DNA from: Aminidesulfovibrio sp040307135
GTDB taxonomy: Bacteria > Desulfobacterota > Desulfovibrionia > Desulfovibrionales > Desulfovibrionaceae
Length of the DNA: 19,514 nucleotides
NCBI GenBank assembly: GCA_040307135.1
Contig: JAWRKD010000178.1
Coordinates: 1-19,514 of the forward strand
Reading direction: 5' to 3'
The notes under the pieces are model-generated. The model saw nothing but the letters and a program-made list of their open reading frames with translations, made no database searches and was not told where the DNA came from. Positions 13,637 to 19,514 of the stretch are shown piece after piece. The position numbers and the translations under genes were made by a program. Each line of letters begins with the position of its first letter. Position 1 is the stretch's first letter.

Positions 13637-14323
13637 ATGGATATCGTGGTTACGGATCTGACGACTTTTCACGATGACAGAGTGTGTATCGCAGGCATCG
13701 TCGAGGCAACCGGGGCTTGCATCCGACCGGAACCATATATGACCCGGCAGTGGTGCCTGGAGCAGGGCGTCAAACCCGGTTCGATTCTGCGCGGCGAGAT
13801 GACGCCATTTGAGAATCTCCAACCCCCGCACGTGGAGGACCATCACTGTCCGGCGTCGCAGTCCGCGGGGCAAAAGACGGCTGCGGAGTTCCAGGCATTG
13901 TTGGCCGGGCAGGCCTGCGGATCCGTATGCCAGGGCTTTGATCGCGAGCTGCCGCAACGGCAGAACTACATCCCTCGGGAACAGCCGCCGGGCCGTTCCA
14001 TCCTTACGGTCCAGGCGCGCAGGGTCCAACTCTGGGTGAGTCAGTTCGGCAAACTCAAGGGCCATCTCACCGACCAGACCGGCCGGGAATTCGCATTCCT
14101 GCCGGTTGCGGATTTGCTCCTGCGGGAATATGTGTTGGGACAGGATGATCCCCAGGCCGCTTGCCAGGCGGTGAATCGGCATTTCTCGGCCCAGGAAACG
14201 GTGTTTTGCCGGGTGGGCCTGGGCCGCGCCCACCGCTTGGAAGACGGCCGCGATGGATTTTGGCTCCAACTCAATGGCGTCTATTCCTTCCCCGTGTCCT
14301 GGCAGGAGGGAGTGGGGGCCTGA
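13637..14323 (+). CDS. Dual OB (DuOB)-type domain protein
   Basis: A 228-residue protein starting MDIVVTDLTTFHDDRVCIAGI and continuing GACIRPEP, the hallmark opening of dual-OB-domain proteins found beside DUF488 genes. An OB fold usually binds nucleic acid. The first domain covers about 1-75 and the second about 120-228, with the C-terminus GFWLQLNGVYSFPVSWQE. Function is unproven; comparative genomics places such proteins in predicted conflict or nucleic-acid surveillance cassettes. ATG 13637 has GGAGGG four bases upstream. Base use is clearly less GC-rich than in neighbouring host genes (e.g. 13640-13830), a sign of transfer. The stop lies nine bases before the first DUF488 gene. The family call relies on recalled sequence patterns. 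Confidence 0.68.
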   Translation: MDIVVTDLTTFHDDRVCIAGIVEATGACIRPEPYMTRQWCLEQGVKPGSILRGEMTPFENLQPPHVEDHHCPASQSAGQKTAAEFQALLAGQACGSVCQGFDRELPQRQNYIPREQPPGRSILTVQARRVQLWVSQFGKLKGHLTDQTGREFAFLPVADLLLREYVLGQDDPQAACQAVNRHFSAQETVFCRVGLGRAHRLEDGRDGFWLQLNGVYSFPVSWQEGVGA

Positions 14324-14332
14324 GCGCAAGGC

Positions 14333-14953
14333 ATGATCACGGAGAAGCCCCGGCTCTACACCATCGGCTATGCGCCGCACACCTTGGAGAGCTTTGCCCA
14401 AGCCCTGGAACGGCATGGAGTCCAGGCTGTCGCCGACGTGCGTTCGGAACCGTACAGCGCCCACCGGCCGGAGTTCAACCGCGAGCCGCTGAATCATTAT
14501 CTCCGGGCGCGCGGGTTGGCCTATGTTTTTCTCGGAGACGCGCTGGGGGCGCGCTGTCTCGACTCCTCGGCCTGGATTGATGGCCGCGTGGATTACGAGC
14601 GCGTGGCCGGGCTGCCGCACTTCCAGCAGGGGCTGGAGCGCCTGCGCCAGGGCCTGCGGCGCTACAGCGTGGCCCTGCTCTGCGCGGAAAAGGACCCCAT
14701 GACCTGCCACCGCTCCATCCTGGTCTGCCGCCAGCTGCGGAACGAGGCCGACATTCGGCACATCCTGGCGGACGGAGGCCTGGAGAGCCACAGCCAGATG
14801 GAGAATAGGCTCATCCAGACCCTGCGCCTGGACCAATGCGCCTTGCCGGGATTGGAAAACAACGGCTCAGCCCTGGACGAGGCCTACCGCAGGCAGGGCA
14901 GGGCCATCGCCTTTCACCTGGACGAGGCCGAAATGGCCGCGGAGACCGCATGA
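14333..14953 (+). CDS. DUF488 protein 1 of the cassette
   Basis: A 206-residue DUF488 protein (PF04343). Hallmarks are LYTIGYAPHTLESFAQAL at 8-25, the ADVRSEPYSAHRPEFNRE motif at 34-51, LAYVFLGDALGAR at 62-74, and the Cys motif ALLCAEKDPMTCHRSIL (C117, C125) at 114-130. An RHIL segment follows, then a C-terminal extension of about 55 residues. The biochemical activity of the family is not established; the conserved Cys-Glu-x-P-x-CHR patch looks like an active or metal site. It starts nine bases after the DuOB gene, and its last four bases (ATGA) overlap the next gene, so all three are co-translated. The SD (CAAGG) is weak and coupling is likely. Confidence 0.9.
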   Translation: MITEKPRLYTIGYAPHTLESFAQALERHGVQAVADVRSEPYSAHRPEFNREPLNHYLRARGLAYVFLGDALGARCLDSSAWIDGRVDYERVAGLPHFQQGLERLRQGLRRYSVALLCAEKDPMTCHRSILVCRQLRNEADIRHILADGGLESHSQMENRLIQTLRLDQCALPGLENNGSALDEAYRRQGRAIAFHLDEAEMAAETA

Positions 14954-15390
14954 GCGCCACGTTGTTCACCATCGGTTTCACCGGCAAAAACGCCCGCCAG
15001 TTCTTCGGCGCATTGCGGCTGGCCGGAGTGCGCAAGGTCATCGACGTGCGGCTGAAGAACGTGTCGCAACTGGCCGGGTTCACCAAGCGCGACGACCTGG
15101 AATACTTCCTGGGCCAATTGTGGGGGTGCGGCTACGAGCACCGGCCCCAATGGGCCCCCACCCAGGAGATTCTCGAGAGCTACAAAAAGAAGGCCTTGAG
15201 CTGGAAGGAGTATGAGCGCCGGTATGTGGCGCTTCTGGACGAGCGTCTGGCCGGGGCGAAGATCACGGCCAAGGACTTGAACAAGGCCTGTCTGCTCTGT
15301 TCTGAGCCCACGCCCGATAAATGCCACCGACGGCTTTTGGCCGAGCGGCTCCAGACCCTGGCGCCGGGCCTGGAAGTGAAGCACCTGTAA
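14950..15390 (+). CDS. DUF488 protein 2 of the cassette
   Basis: A 146-residue DUF488 protein, shorter than and clearly different from its neighbour. It has LFTIGFTGKNARQFFGAL at 5-22, VIDVRLKNVSQLAGFTKRDD at 30-49, and the Cys motif ACLLCSEPTPDKCHRRLLAE (C114, C117, C125) at 113-132. The middle (about 55-100; GYEHRPQWAPTQEILE then YKKKALSWKEYERRY) is the typical spacer of the short DUF488 subgroup. It begins in an ATGA overlap with DUF488 protein 1. Two divergent DUF488 copies plus a DuOB protein suggest a complex or two steps acting on one substrate. That is inference. Confidence 0.9.
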   Translation: MSATLFTIGFTGKNARQFFGALRLAGVRKVIDVRLKNVSQLAGFTKRDDLEYFLGQLWGCGYEHRPQWAPTQEILESYKKKALSWKEYERRYVALLDERLAGAKITAKDLNKACLLCSEPTPDKCHRRLLAERLQTLAPGLEVKHL

Positions 15391-15422
15391 TCATCCTGCC
15401 GATTTTTTTGTCCCGCGTCTTC

Positions 15423-17156
15423 TCACCCCGCCGGGAAACGCACCAGGAACACGGCCCCGTCCCGGTTCTCCCAGGTCAGCGTTCCGCCCAGCTGTTCGGC
15501 CAGGGTGGCCACCAGGCGCAGGCCCAGGCTGGGGCTCTGCTCCGGGTCGAAGTCCGGGGGCAGGCCCGGGCCCGTGTCCGCCACGCGGAGCAGCAGGTCC
15601 GGCCCCTCGGCGCGCAGGGTCACGTCCAGGCCGCAGGCCTGGTCCGGCCGCGCGCAGTGCTTGCAGGCGTTGGTGACGAGCTCGTTGAGCAGCAGGGCGA
15701 AGGGCACGGCCCGGTCCAGCACGAGCCGCGCCGGGATGGCGTCCACCGAAAGACGCACCCCGCCCGGCTGGGTCGAGGCCTTGACCACGGCCTGGGCCAG
15801 CCGGGGGATGTAGCCCGAGAGGTCCACCCCGCCCAGGTCCGCCGAGCCGTAGAGCATCTCGTGCACCAGGGCCATGGCCCGCACGCGGTTTTCCATGCGC
15901 GCCGGGAAGTCCGCGACCGGGTTGCCCTCCTGGTGCAGGCTCTGGAGCCGCACCAGGGAGAGGATGAGCTGGAGGTTGTTCTTGACCCGGTGGTGGATCT
16001 CCCGCAGCAGGGTCTCCTTCTCGCGCAGGGAGCGGGCCGTGGCCTCGGCGGCCTGGGTCTGCTCGGCCTGGCGCTCCTGCAGGGCCTGGGCCATGCTGTC
16101 CAGGGCCTGGGCCAGCAGCCCCAGGTCCGTGTCCGAGGGCGGCAGCCCGGTGCGCGCCGAGAGGTCCCCGGCCTGGATGCGCGCCGCGGTCTCGGTCACG
16201 GCCTTGAGCCGCCGCCCCAGCACCGCGCGGTCCAGGAGCCAGGCCCCGCCCAGGCCCAGCAGGGCCACGCCGGCCAGAAGGGCCAGGTTGCGGATCATGA
16301 CGGCGCGGGCCGGGGCCGAGATGGCGTCCAGGGGCAGGCCCAGGAACAGGACCATGTACGGCGGGCTGTCCGGGTCCAGGCGCAGCTTCTTGTAGGCCAC
16401 GAGCCGCCGCACGCCGTCCAGGCCCATCTGCGGCGTGACGCCCGCGTCCGGCCCGGCCTGGACCACGGCCCAGAGAAGCGGGGGCACGGGCTGGCCCAGG
16501 GGGTTGGTTTCCTTGGGCGGGAGGTAGAACAGGCGTGTGCCGTTGCGGTCCGCCACGCCCAGGATCCCGTCCTTGGGCAGGCGCAGGGTCTTGAACAGGG
16601 GCGCGTAGGCCGAGAGCCGGAAGCTGGCCACGAGCACGTTGACCAGGCGGCCGTCCGGGCCGAACACGGGCTGGCCGAAGGGGAAGGCGGGTTCCTGGGT
16701 GGCCCGGCTCACGATGTATTCCCCGGCCGCGAACCTGCCGCCGTCCAGGACCTGGCGGAAGTGGGCCCGGTCCGAGATGTCCATGCGGTCGATCTCCAGG
16801 GCCGAGGCCAGGGCCCGGCCCCGCAGGTCCACCTTGAGCAGGTTGAGGAACAGGGGATTGTCGGTCAGGGCCTTGCGCAGCACGGCCGCGCAGGTGCAGT
16901 CCGGTCCGCGGTCCGAATCCTGGAATCCGGGCATGAGGGCCAGGGTGGAGAGGATCTGGCGGGTGCTGTCCGTGATGCGCACCTGGATCTGGGCCAGGGC
17001 CTCCACGGTGCGCAGTGCGTCCACTCTGGCCTCCGCCTCCAGGTGGCGGGCGTGCTCCAGCCCGGTGGAGAGCACCAGGATCAGGGCCGGGAGCACGGCC
17101 AGGAGCACGGTGGCGAACAGGGCCGTGCGGATGGAGGAGAAGGTCGGACGCCGCAT
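15423..17156 (-). CDS. Membrane sensor histidine kinase (cache, HAMP, HisKA_2, HATPase)
   Basis: A 577-residue kinase. TM1 is at about 12-32. A periplasmic cache-type sensor domain covers about 33-282 (MDISDRAHFRQVLDGGRF and EPAFPFGQPVFGPDGRLVNV are typical of dCache). TM2 is at about 287-307 and HAMP at about 308-362. A HisKA_2 dimerisation domain carries LREIHHRVKNNLQLILSL, with phosphoacceptor His389 by alignment to family members. An HATPase follows with NELVTNACKH (N-box, 491-500), DTGPGLP (527-533) and SLGLRLV. Cys87 and Cys89 in the sensor domain may form a disulfide or bind metal. No response regulator is seen in the window. ATG 17156 has no good SD; a TTG at 17204 in the same frame is an alternative. 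Confidence 0.93.
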   Translation of the reverse strand: MRRPTFSSIRTALFATVLLAVLPALILVLSTGLEHARHLEAEARVDALRTVEALAQIQVRITDSTRQILSTLALMPGFQDSDRGPDCTCAAVLRKALTDNPLFLNLLKVDLRGRALASALEIDRMDISDRAHFRQVLDGGRFAAGEYIVSRATQEPAFPFGQPVFGPDGRLVNVLVASFRLSAYAPLFKTLRLPKDGILGVADRNGTRLFYLPPKETNPLGQPVPPLLWAVVQAGPDAGVTPQMGLDGVRRLVAYKKLRLDPDSPPYMVLFLGLPLDAISAPARAVMIRNLALLAGVALLGLGGAWLLDRAVLGRRLKAVTETAARIQAGDLSARTGLPPSDTDLGLLAQALDSMAQALQERQAEQTQAAEATARSLREKETLLREIHHRVKNNLQLILSLVRLQSLHQEGNPVADFPARMENRVRAMALVHEMLYGSADLGGVDLSGYIPRLAQAVVKASTQPGGVRLSVDAIPARLVLDRAVPFALLLNELVTNACKHCARPDQACGLDVTLRAEGPDLLLRVADTGPGLPPDFDPEQSPSLGLRLVATLAEQLGGTLTWENRDGAVFLVRFPAG

Positions 17157-17234
17157 GGGGGCATGGTACACCCGTGGAAATTCTTCGGGCAACGCCGCGC
17201 GCAAAAAAATAAGAACGCCGGGCAGGAAAAAGGC

Positions 17235-17924
17235 TCAGAACGGACGCAGGGCGGCCAGGGCCTCGCACCAGTCGCGGAAGTGCGGGCATTCCTGCTTCAT
17301 GGTCTCCAGGCCGATGCGCTTGGCGGCGAGCGGGCCGTGGCGGGTCTTGCGGTATCTGGGCGAGAGGCCCGACAGGCGGGCCGAGGGGTGGGTATCTTTG
17401 CCGCCGTTGATCTCTTCGGGCGTGGGGAAGCCTTCGCGGGCGTGCTGTAGGGCGGCCAGGCTCTTTCCCCAGTTTTCCTCGGTTCCGGTCAGGGCGGCCA
17501 CGTCCGAGAAGAGCAGGTCCTCGAACTCGTGGGGTTGGATGTAGGGGATCACGCGCTCGGGGCGGCAATCCGGGCCTGCCTCGGCCAGGATTTCTCGTTT
17601 CATGGCTGTTTCCAGCACGGCCAGCCTATCGGCCAGGACAGTGCGGCGCATGGCCTCGGCATAGTCCGGGAAGTCATTCCGCAGGGCGTAGAGGTCGATG
17701 AAGGTGGTGAGAAAGGCGGCTTGGTGCTGGCGCAGCAGTTTGTGGGCATTTTCTTTCAGGCGGGCAAAGGTGACGTCACCACCTTTTGACTTGGCCGAAG
17801 TGGCCATGAGCAGGGGGTGCAGATACACCTGACTCGCGGCCAGAGCGGGGACAAGAAGCTTGTTGAGAAAGGCTTCCTCGGTCTGGCCCTCGGCCAGCAC
17901 GTACACATGAGCGGCGGGGCTCAT
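17235..17924 (-). CDS. DUF4276 (Toprim-like) partner of the ATPase
   Basis: A 229-residue DUF4276 protein (PF14103). VYVLAEGQTEEAFLNKLL at 7-24 holds the first acidic residues (Glu12, Glu16/17). TTFIDLYALRNDFP at 73-86 carries Asp77 and Asp84. PHEFEDLLFSD at 131-141 resembles the late acidic motif of Toprim nucleases in OLD-type proteins. This acidic layout suggests a metal-dependent nuclease-like fold; activity is inferred. Its ATG overlaps the ATPase stop in ATGA (17924-17921), so the two are translated as a pair. Comparable ATPase/Toprim-like pairs (PARIS AriA/AriB, RloA/RloB-type AbiL) act in phage defence. Base use is less GC-rich than in the histidine kinase next door. Confidence 0.82.
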   Translation of the reverse strand: MSPAAHVYVLAEGQTEEAFLNKLLVPALAASQVYLHPLLMATSAKSKGGDVTFARLKENAHKLLRQHQAAFLTTFIDLYALRNDFPDYAEAMRRTVLADRLAVLETAMKREILAEAGPDCRPERVIPYIQPHEFEDLLFSDVAALTGTEENWGKSLAALQHAREGFPTPEEINGGKDTHPSARLSGLSPRYRKTRHGPLAAKRIGLETMKQECPHFRDWCEALAALRPF

Positions 17925-18997
17925 CCCCTGGGCCTGCCGCCGAACACGTTCTGCTTCCAGAGATCGCCCAGGGCGTAGTCCTCCAGCCAGTCCTTGAGGC
18001 TTGCCGCGTCCAGCCGCCGGAACGTGCTGGCGTCGTCCTCGCGGTCCACCACCACCACGTCCTCGGGCTCCAGGCTGTTCAGCAGCTCCACGGACTGGGT
18101 GGAGACGATGATCTGCTTCTCTTCCGAGGCCTGCCTGAGCATGTCGGCCAGGAGGTTGATGGCAAAGGGGTGCAGGCCCAACTCGGGCTCGTCGATGAGC
18201 ACCAGGTCGGGCAGCAGCTCCACGGGCTGCAACAGGAGCGTGGCCAGGCAGATGAAGCGCAGGGTGCCGTCGGACAAGGCAAAGGCCTTGAGCGGCGTGT
18301 CCGGATCGCTGCGTTCGGTCCACTCCAGTTCGATGGTTTCCCTGGGCTTGTCGCGGAACACGAAGTCGCCGAAGAACGGGGCGGCCAGGCGGATGGTTTC
18401 CACGACTCGTTCGTAGGCCGGGCCGTGCTCCAGGCGCAACATGTGCAGATAGGCCGCGAGATTGGCGGCGTCGGACTTGAGCACAAGGGTGTCGTCCAGA
18501 CCGTGGAGTTGCTTGACCTTGGCGGATTCGCTGGTGTCGTTGAGGTGGTAGATACGGGAAGATGGGAATGGGGCGAAGAGAGAGTGTGGCGATGCGGCTA
18601 ATTTGGATTCGTCGTGTATTTTTCCGAGGAGATAATGGGTGTCAGGAGCCTCGCTTCCATCTTGGTACAGCAGTTCTTCCACTGCGAAGACCATGCGGTT
18701 GTCCGATGTGGCCGTCAAAATGAAGCGATAATCATCGGAGCCGAAAAAAAATTCAGCGAACAATTGCCACGTCTTTTTTCTGCCATAATGCAGCAGCGCG
18801 TCCGGTCCGCCCTGTTGCGCCACGAAAAGCTGAAAAGTCCCCCTGCGCATCGCCGCCAGCATCTTGAACAGCCCGATGAAATTGCTCTTGCCTGCTCCGT
18901 TGGCGCCGATGAGCACGTTCAGGTTGCGCAGTTCGAAGTCCTCCAAGGCCCGGATGGACTTGAAGCCGCGCACCGTGAGTTTCGTAAGTCGGGCCAT
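17921..18997 (-). CDS. OLD/RecF-like AAA (ABC-type) ATPase, defence-associated
   Basis: A 358-residue SMC/RecF-like ATPase. RLTKLTVRGFKSIRAL at 3-18 is the standard start, Walker A is GANGAGKSN (31-39), the signature is LSDGTLRF (241-248) and Walker B is LVLIDEPELGLHP (265-277). The switch segment reads IVSTQSVELLN (297-307), with Gln in place of the more common His. Start ATG 18997 is chosen because MARLTKL is the family N-terminus; the SD (AGGCG) is weak. A short coupled downstream gene encodes DUF4276. ATPase plus Toprim-like pairs sense phage or foreign components in known systems; here that role is inference. Several AT-rich stretches (18600-18800) in an otherwise GC-rich genome suggest horizontal origin. 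Confidence 0.9.
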   Translation of the reverse strand: MARLTKLTVRGFKSIRALEDFELRNLNVLIGANGAGKSNFIGLFKMLAAMRRGTFQLFVAQQGGPDALLHYGRKKTWQLFAEFFFGSDDYRFILTATSDNRMVFAVEELLYQDGSEAPDTHYLLGKIHDESKLAASPHSLFAPFPSSRIYHLNDTSESAKVKQLHGLDDTLVLKSDAANLAAYLHMLRLEHGPAYERVVETIRLAAPFFGDFVFRDKPRETIELEWTERSDPDTPLKAFALSDGTLRFICLATLLLQPVELLPDLVLIDEPELGLHPFAINLLADMLRQASEEKQIIVSTQSVELLNSLEPEDVVVVDREDDASTFRRLDAASLKDWLEDYALGDLWKQNVFGGRPRG

Positions 18998-19177
18998 GGG
19001 CTCGCCTGGGATGGGGTTGGGAACCAGTGGTCTTTCTTTAGCCTGCAATTCCGGGCCAGGGCAAGTGCCGGACCAGGGGCCGGGAAAAACCGGGAATCCG
19101 GAACGCCGCGCCGCCCCAAAAAAACAAATCCCGGCCGCGCCGCCATGTGGCCTGATGCGCGGCGGCCCGTTGCGCTA

Positions 19178-19203
19178 GGACCTCCGGAAAACCACGGAGG
19201 ACC
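19178..19203 (+). promoter_or_regulatory. Hairpin that hides the DUF5675 ribosome binding site
   Basis: CCTCCG (19181-19186) pairs with CGGAGG (19195-19200), and the stem continues past one A-A mismatch through GG (19178-19179) and CC (19202-19203). The loop is GAAAACCA. The strand CGGAGG contains the only SD for the ATG at 19206, so translation may depend on unfolding. A possible minus-strand terminator (GGCCGC 19133-19138 with GCGGCC 19162-19167, then T7 at 19124-19118) lies just before it. Confidence 0.55.
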
Positions 19204-19205
19204 CC

Positions 19206-19514
19206 ATGCTTGCCGAGATCATCCGCCTGGAATCCACGGACGAGGCCGTCCTGGGCGCGCTCGTGCTGGACGGCCGCCTGTTCTGCTGGACCCTGGAGCC
19301 GCCGGACCGGGGCAACCGGCCCGGCGAGTCCTGCATCCCGCCGGGCCGCTACGCCTGCTCCGCCGTGGCCTCGCCCCGCTTCGGCCGGGCCGTGGCCGTG
19401 CGCGGCGTGCCCGGCCGCAGCCACATCCTGTTCCACGCCGGGAACACGGCCGCGGACACCGAGGGCTGCATCCTCCTGGGCTCCCGGCCCGGAACCCTGG
19501 ACGGCCGCCGGGGG
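19206..19514 (+). CDS. DUF5675 phage-associated protein, C-terminus cut by window edge
   Basis: The frame opens at ATG 19206 with SD GGAGG five bases upstream and stays open to the end (103 codons seen). The protein matches DUF5675 (PF18925): LVLDGRLFCWTLEPPDRGN at about 20-38, ESCIPPGRYACSAVASPRFG at about 42-61, then VRGVPGRSHILFHAGNTAAD at about 67-86 and TEGCILLGS at about 87-95. Members are common in phage late/lysis regions and prophages, and the Cys-His-Asp pattern is reminiscent of L,D-transpeptidase or hydrolase folds, but activity is not proven. The complete family protein is about 130-150 residues, so about 30-50 residues lie outside. It is the only gene visible on this strand beyond 15.4 kb. 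Confidence 0.85.
   Translation, partial: MLAEIIRLESTDEAVLGALVLDGRLFCWTLEPPDRGNRPGESCIPPGRYACSAVASPRFGRAVAVRGVPGRSHILFHAGNTAADTEGCILLGSRPGTLDGRRG

Noticed and set aside
15391..15422. T7 run (15404-15410) after the DUF488 genes as a terminator
   Set aside because: No convincing stem precedes the T-run on either strand.
15321..17568. Long open frames on both strands across the histidine kinase
   Set aside because: The 593-codon kinase frame has complete domain content; the others are arginine/proline/glycine-rich shadows.
1..19514. CRISPR arrays, tRNA, rRNA, transposases, integrase or att sites
   Set aside because: No regularly spaced repeats with unique spacers, no cloverleaf or rRNA-like segments, and no transposase or recombinase frame was seen; attachment-site repeats could not be judged without the flanks.

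Overview
The window reads as a chromosomal segment of a very high-GC bacterium, most like a Desulfovibrio-type sulfate reducer (Desulfovibrionaceae). This rests on codon use, on an ErcA-type iron alcohol dehydrogenase sitting next to a c-di-GMP protein, and on the mix of genes; it is an inference, because no rRNA, tRNA or other marker gene is present. Eighteen coding regions are supported by recognisable families, strong Shine-Dalgarno (SD) sequences or tight operon packing. Two are cut by the window edges, and one (58 aa) is very short. Nearly all other long open frames are antisense shadows caused by the GC-rich codon bias.

Left third (1-5545), all minus strand. A repeat-rich Pro/Gly protein runs off the left edge. 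Next is a two-gene unit with a Tat-type exported ATC-hydrolase-family protein and an NADPH-dependent FMN reductase. Then comes a four-gene envelope operon read right to left: exported TPR protein, two-pass membrane protein, glycine-zipper lipoprotein and LprI-like exported protein. A strong terminator at about 5.5 kb closes a two-gene podovirus module (gp7.3-like small protein and head-tail connector/portal, 5546-7370).

Middle (7371-11188). A structured 530-bp intergenic region precedes a plus-strand pair: an ErcA-like alcohol dehydrogenase homologue, overlapping by 20 bp a PAS-PAS-GGDEF-EAL protein. Its 3' end overlaps tail to tail with a minus-strand phage-type replication module (zinc ribbon, helicase-loader-like protein, replisome-organiser-like protein; 11164-12716). 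A 118-bp divergent control region separates that module from a plus-strand CI/LexA-like repressor whose protease dyad looks lost.

Right third (13570-19514). Directly behind the repressor lies a three-gene cassette of lower GC at its start: a dual-OB (DuOB-type) protein and two different DUF488 proteins. Then come a minus-strand cache-HAMP-HisKA_2 sensor kinase, a minus-strand pair of OLD/RecF-like ATPase plus DUF4276 (Toprim-like) protein that resembles known two-gene anti-phage systems, and a plus-strand DUF5675 phage-type gene cut by the right edge, whose ribosome binding site sits inside a hairpin.

Overall, phage replication, repressor, portal and late-type genes occur in a compatible order but are separated by intact host or defence-like operons. 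The strongest candidates for something undescribed are the DuOB-DUF488-DUF488 cassette, the ATPase-DUF4276 pair, and the scattered phage modules with a repressor that probably cannot self-cleave.
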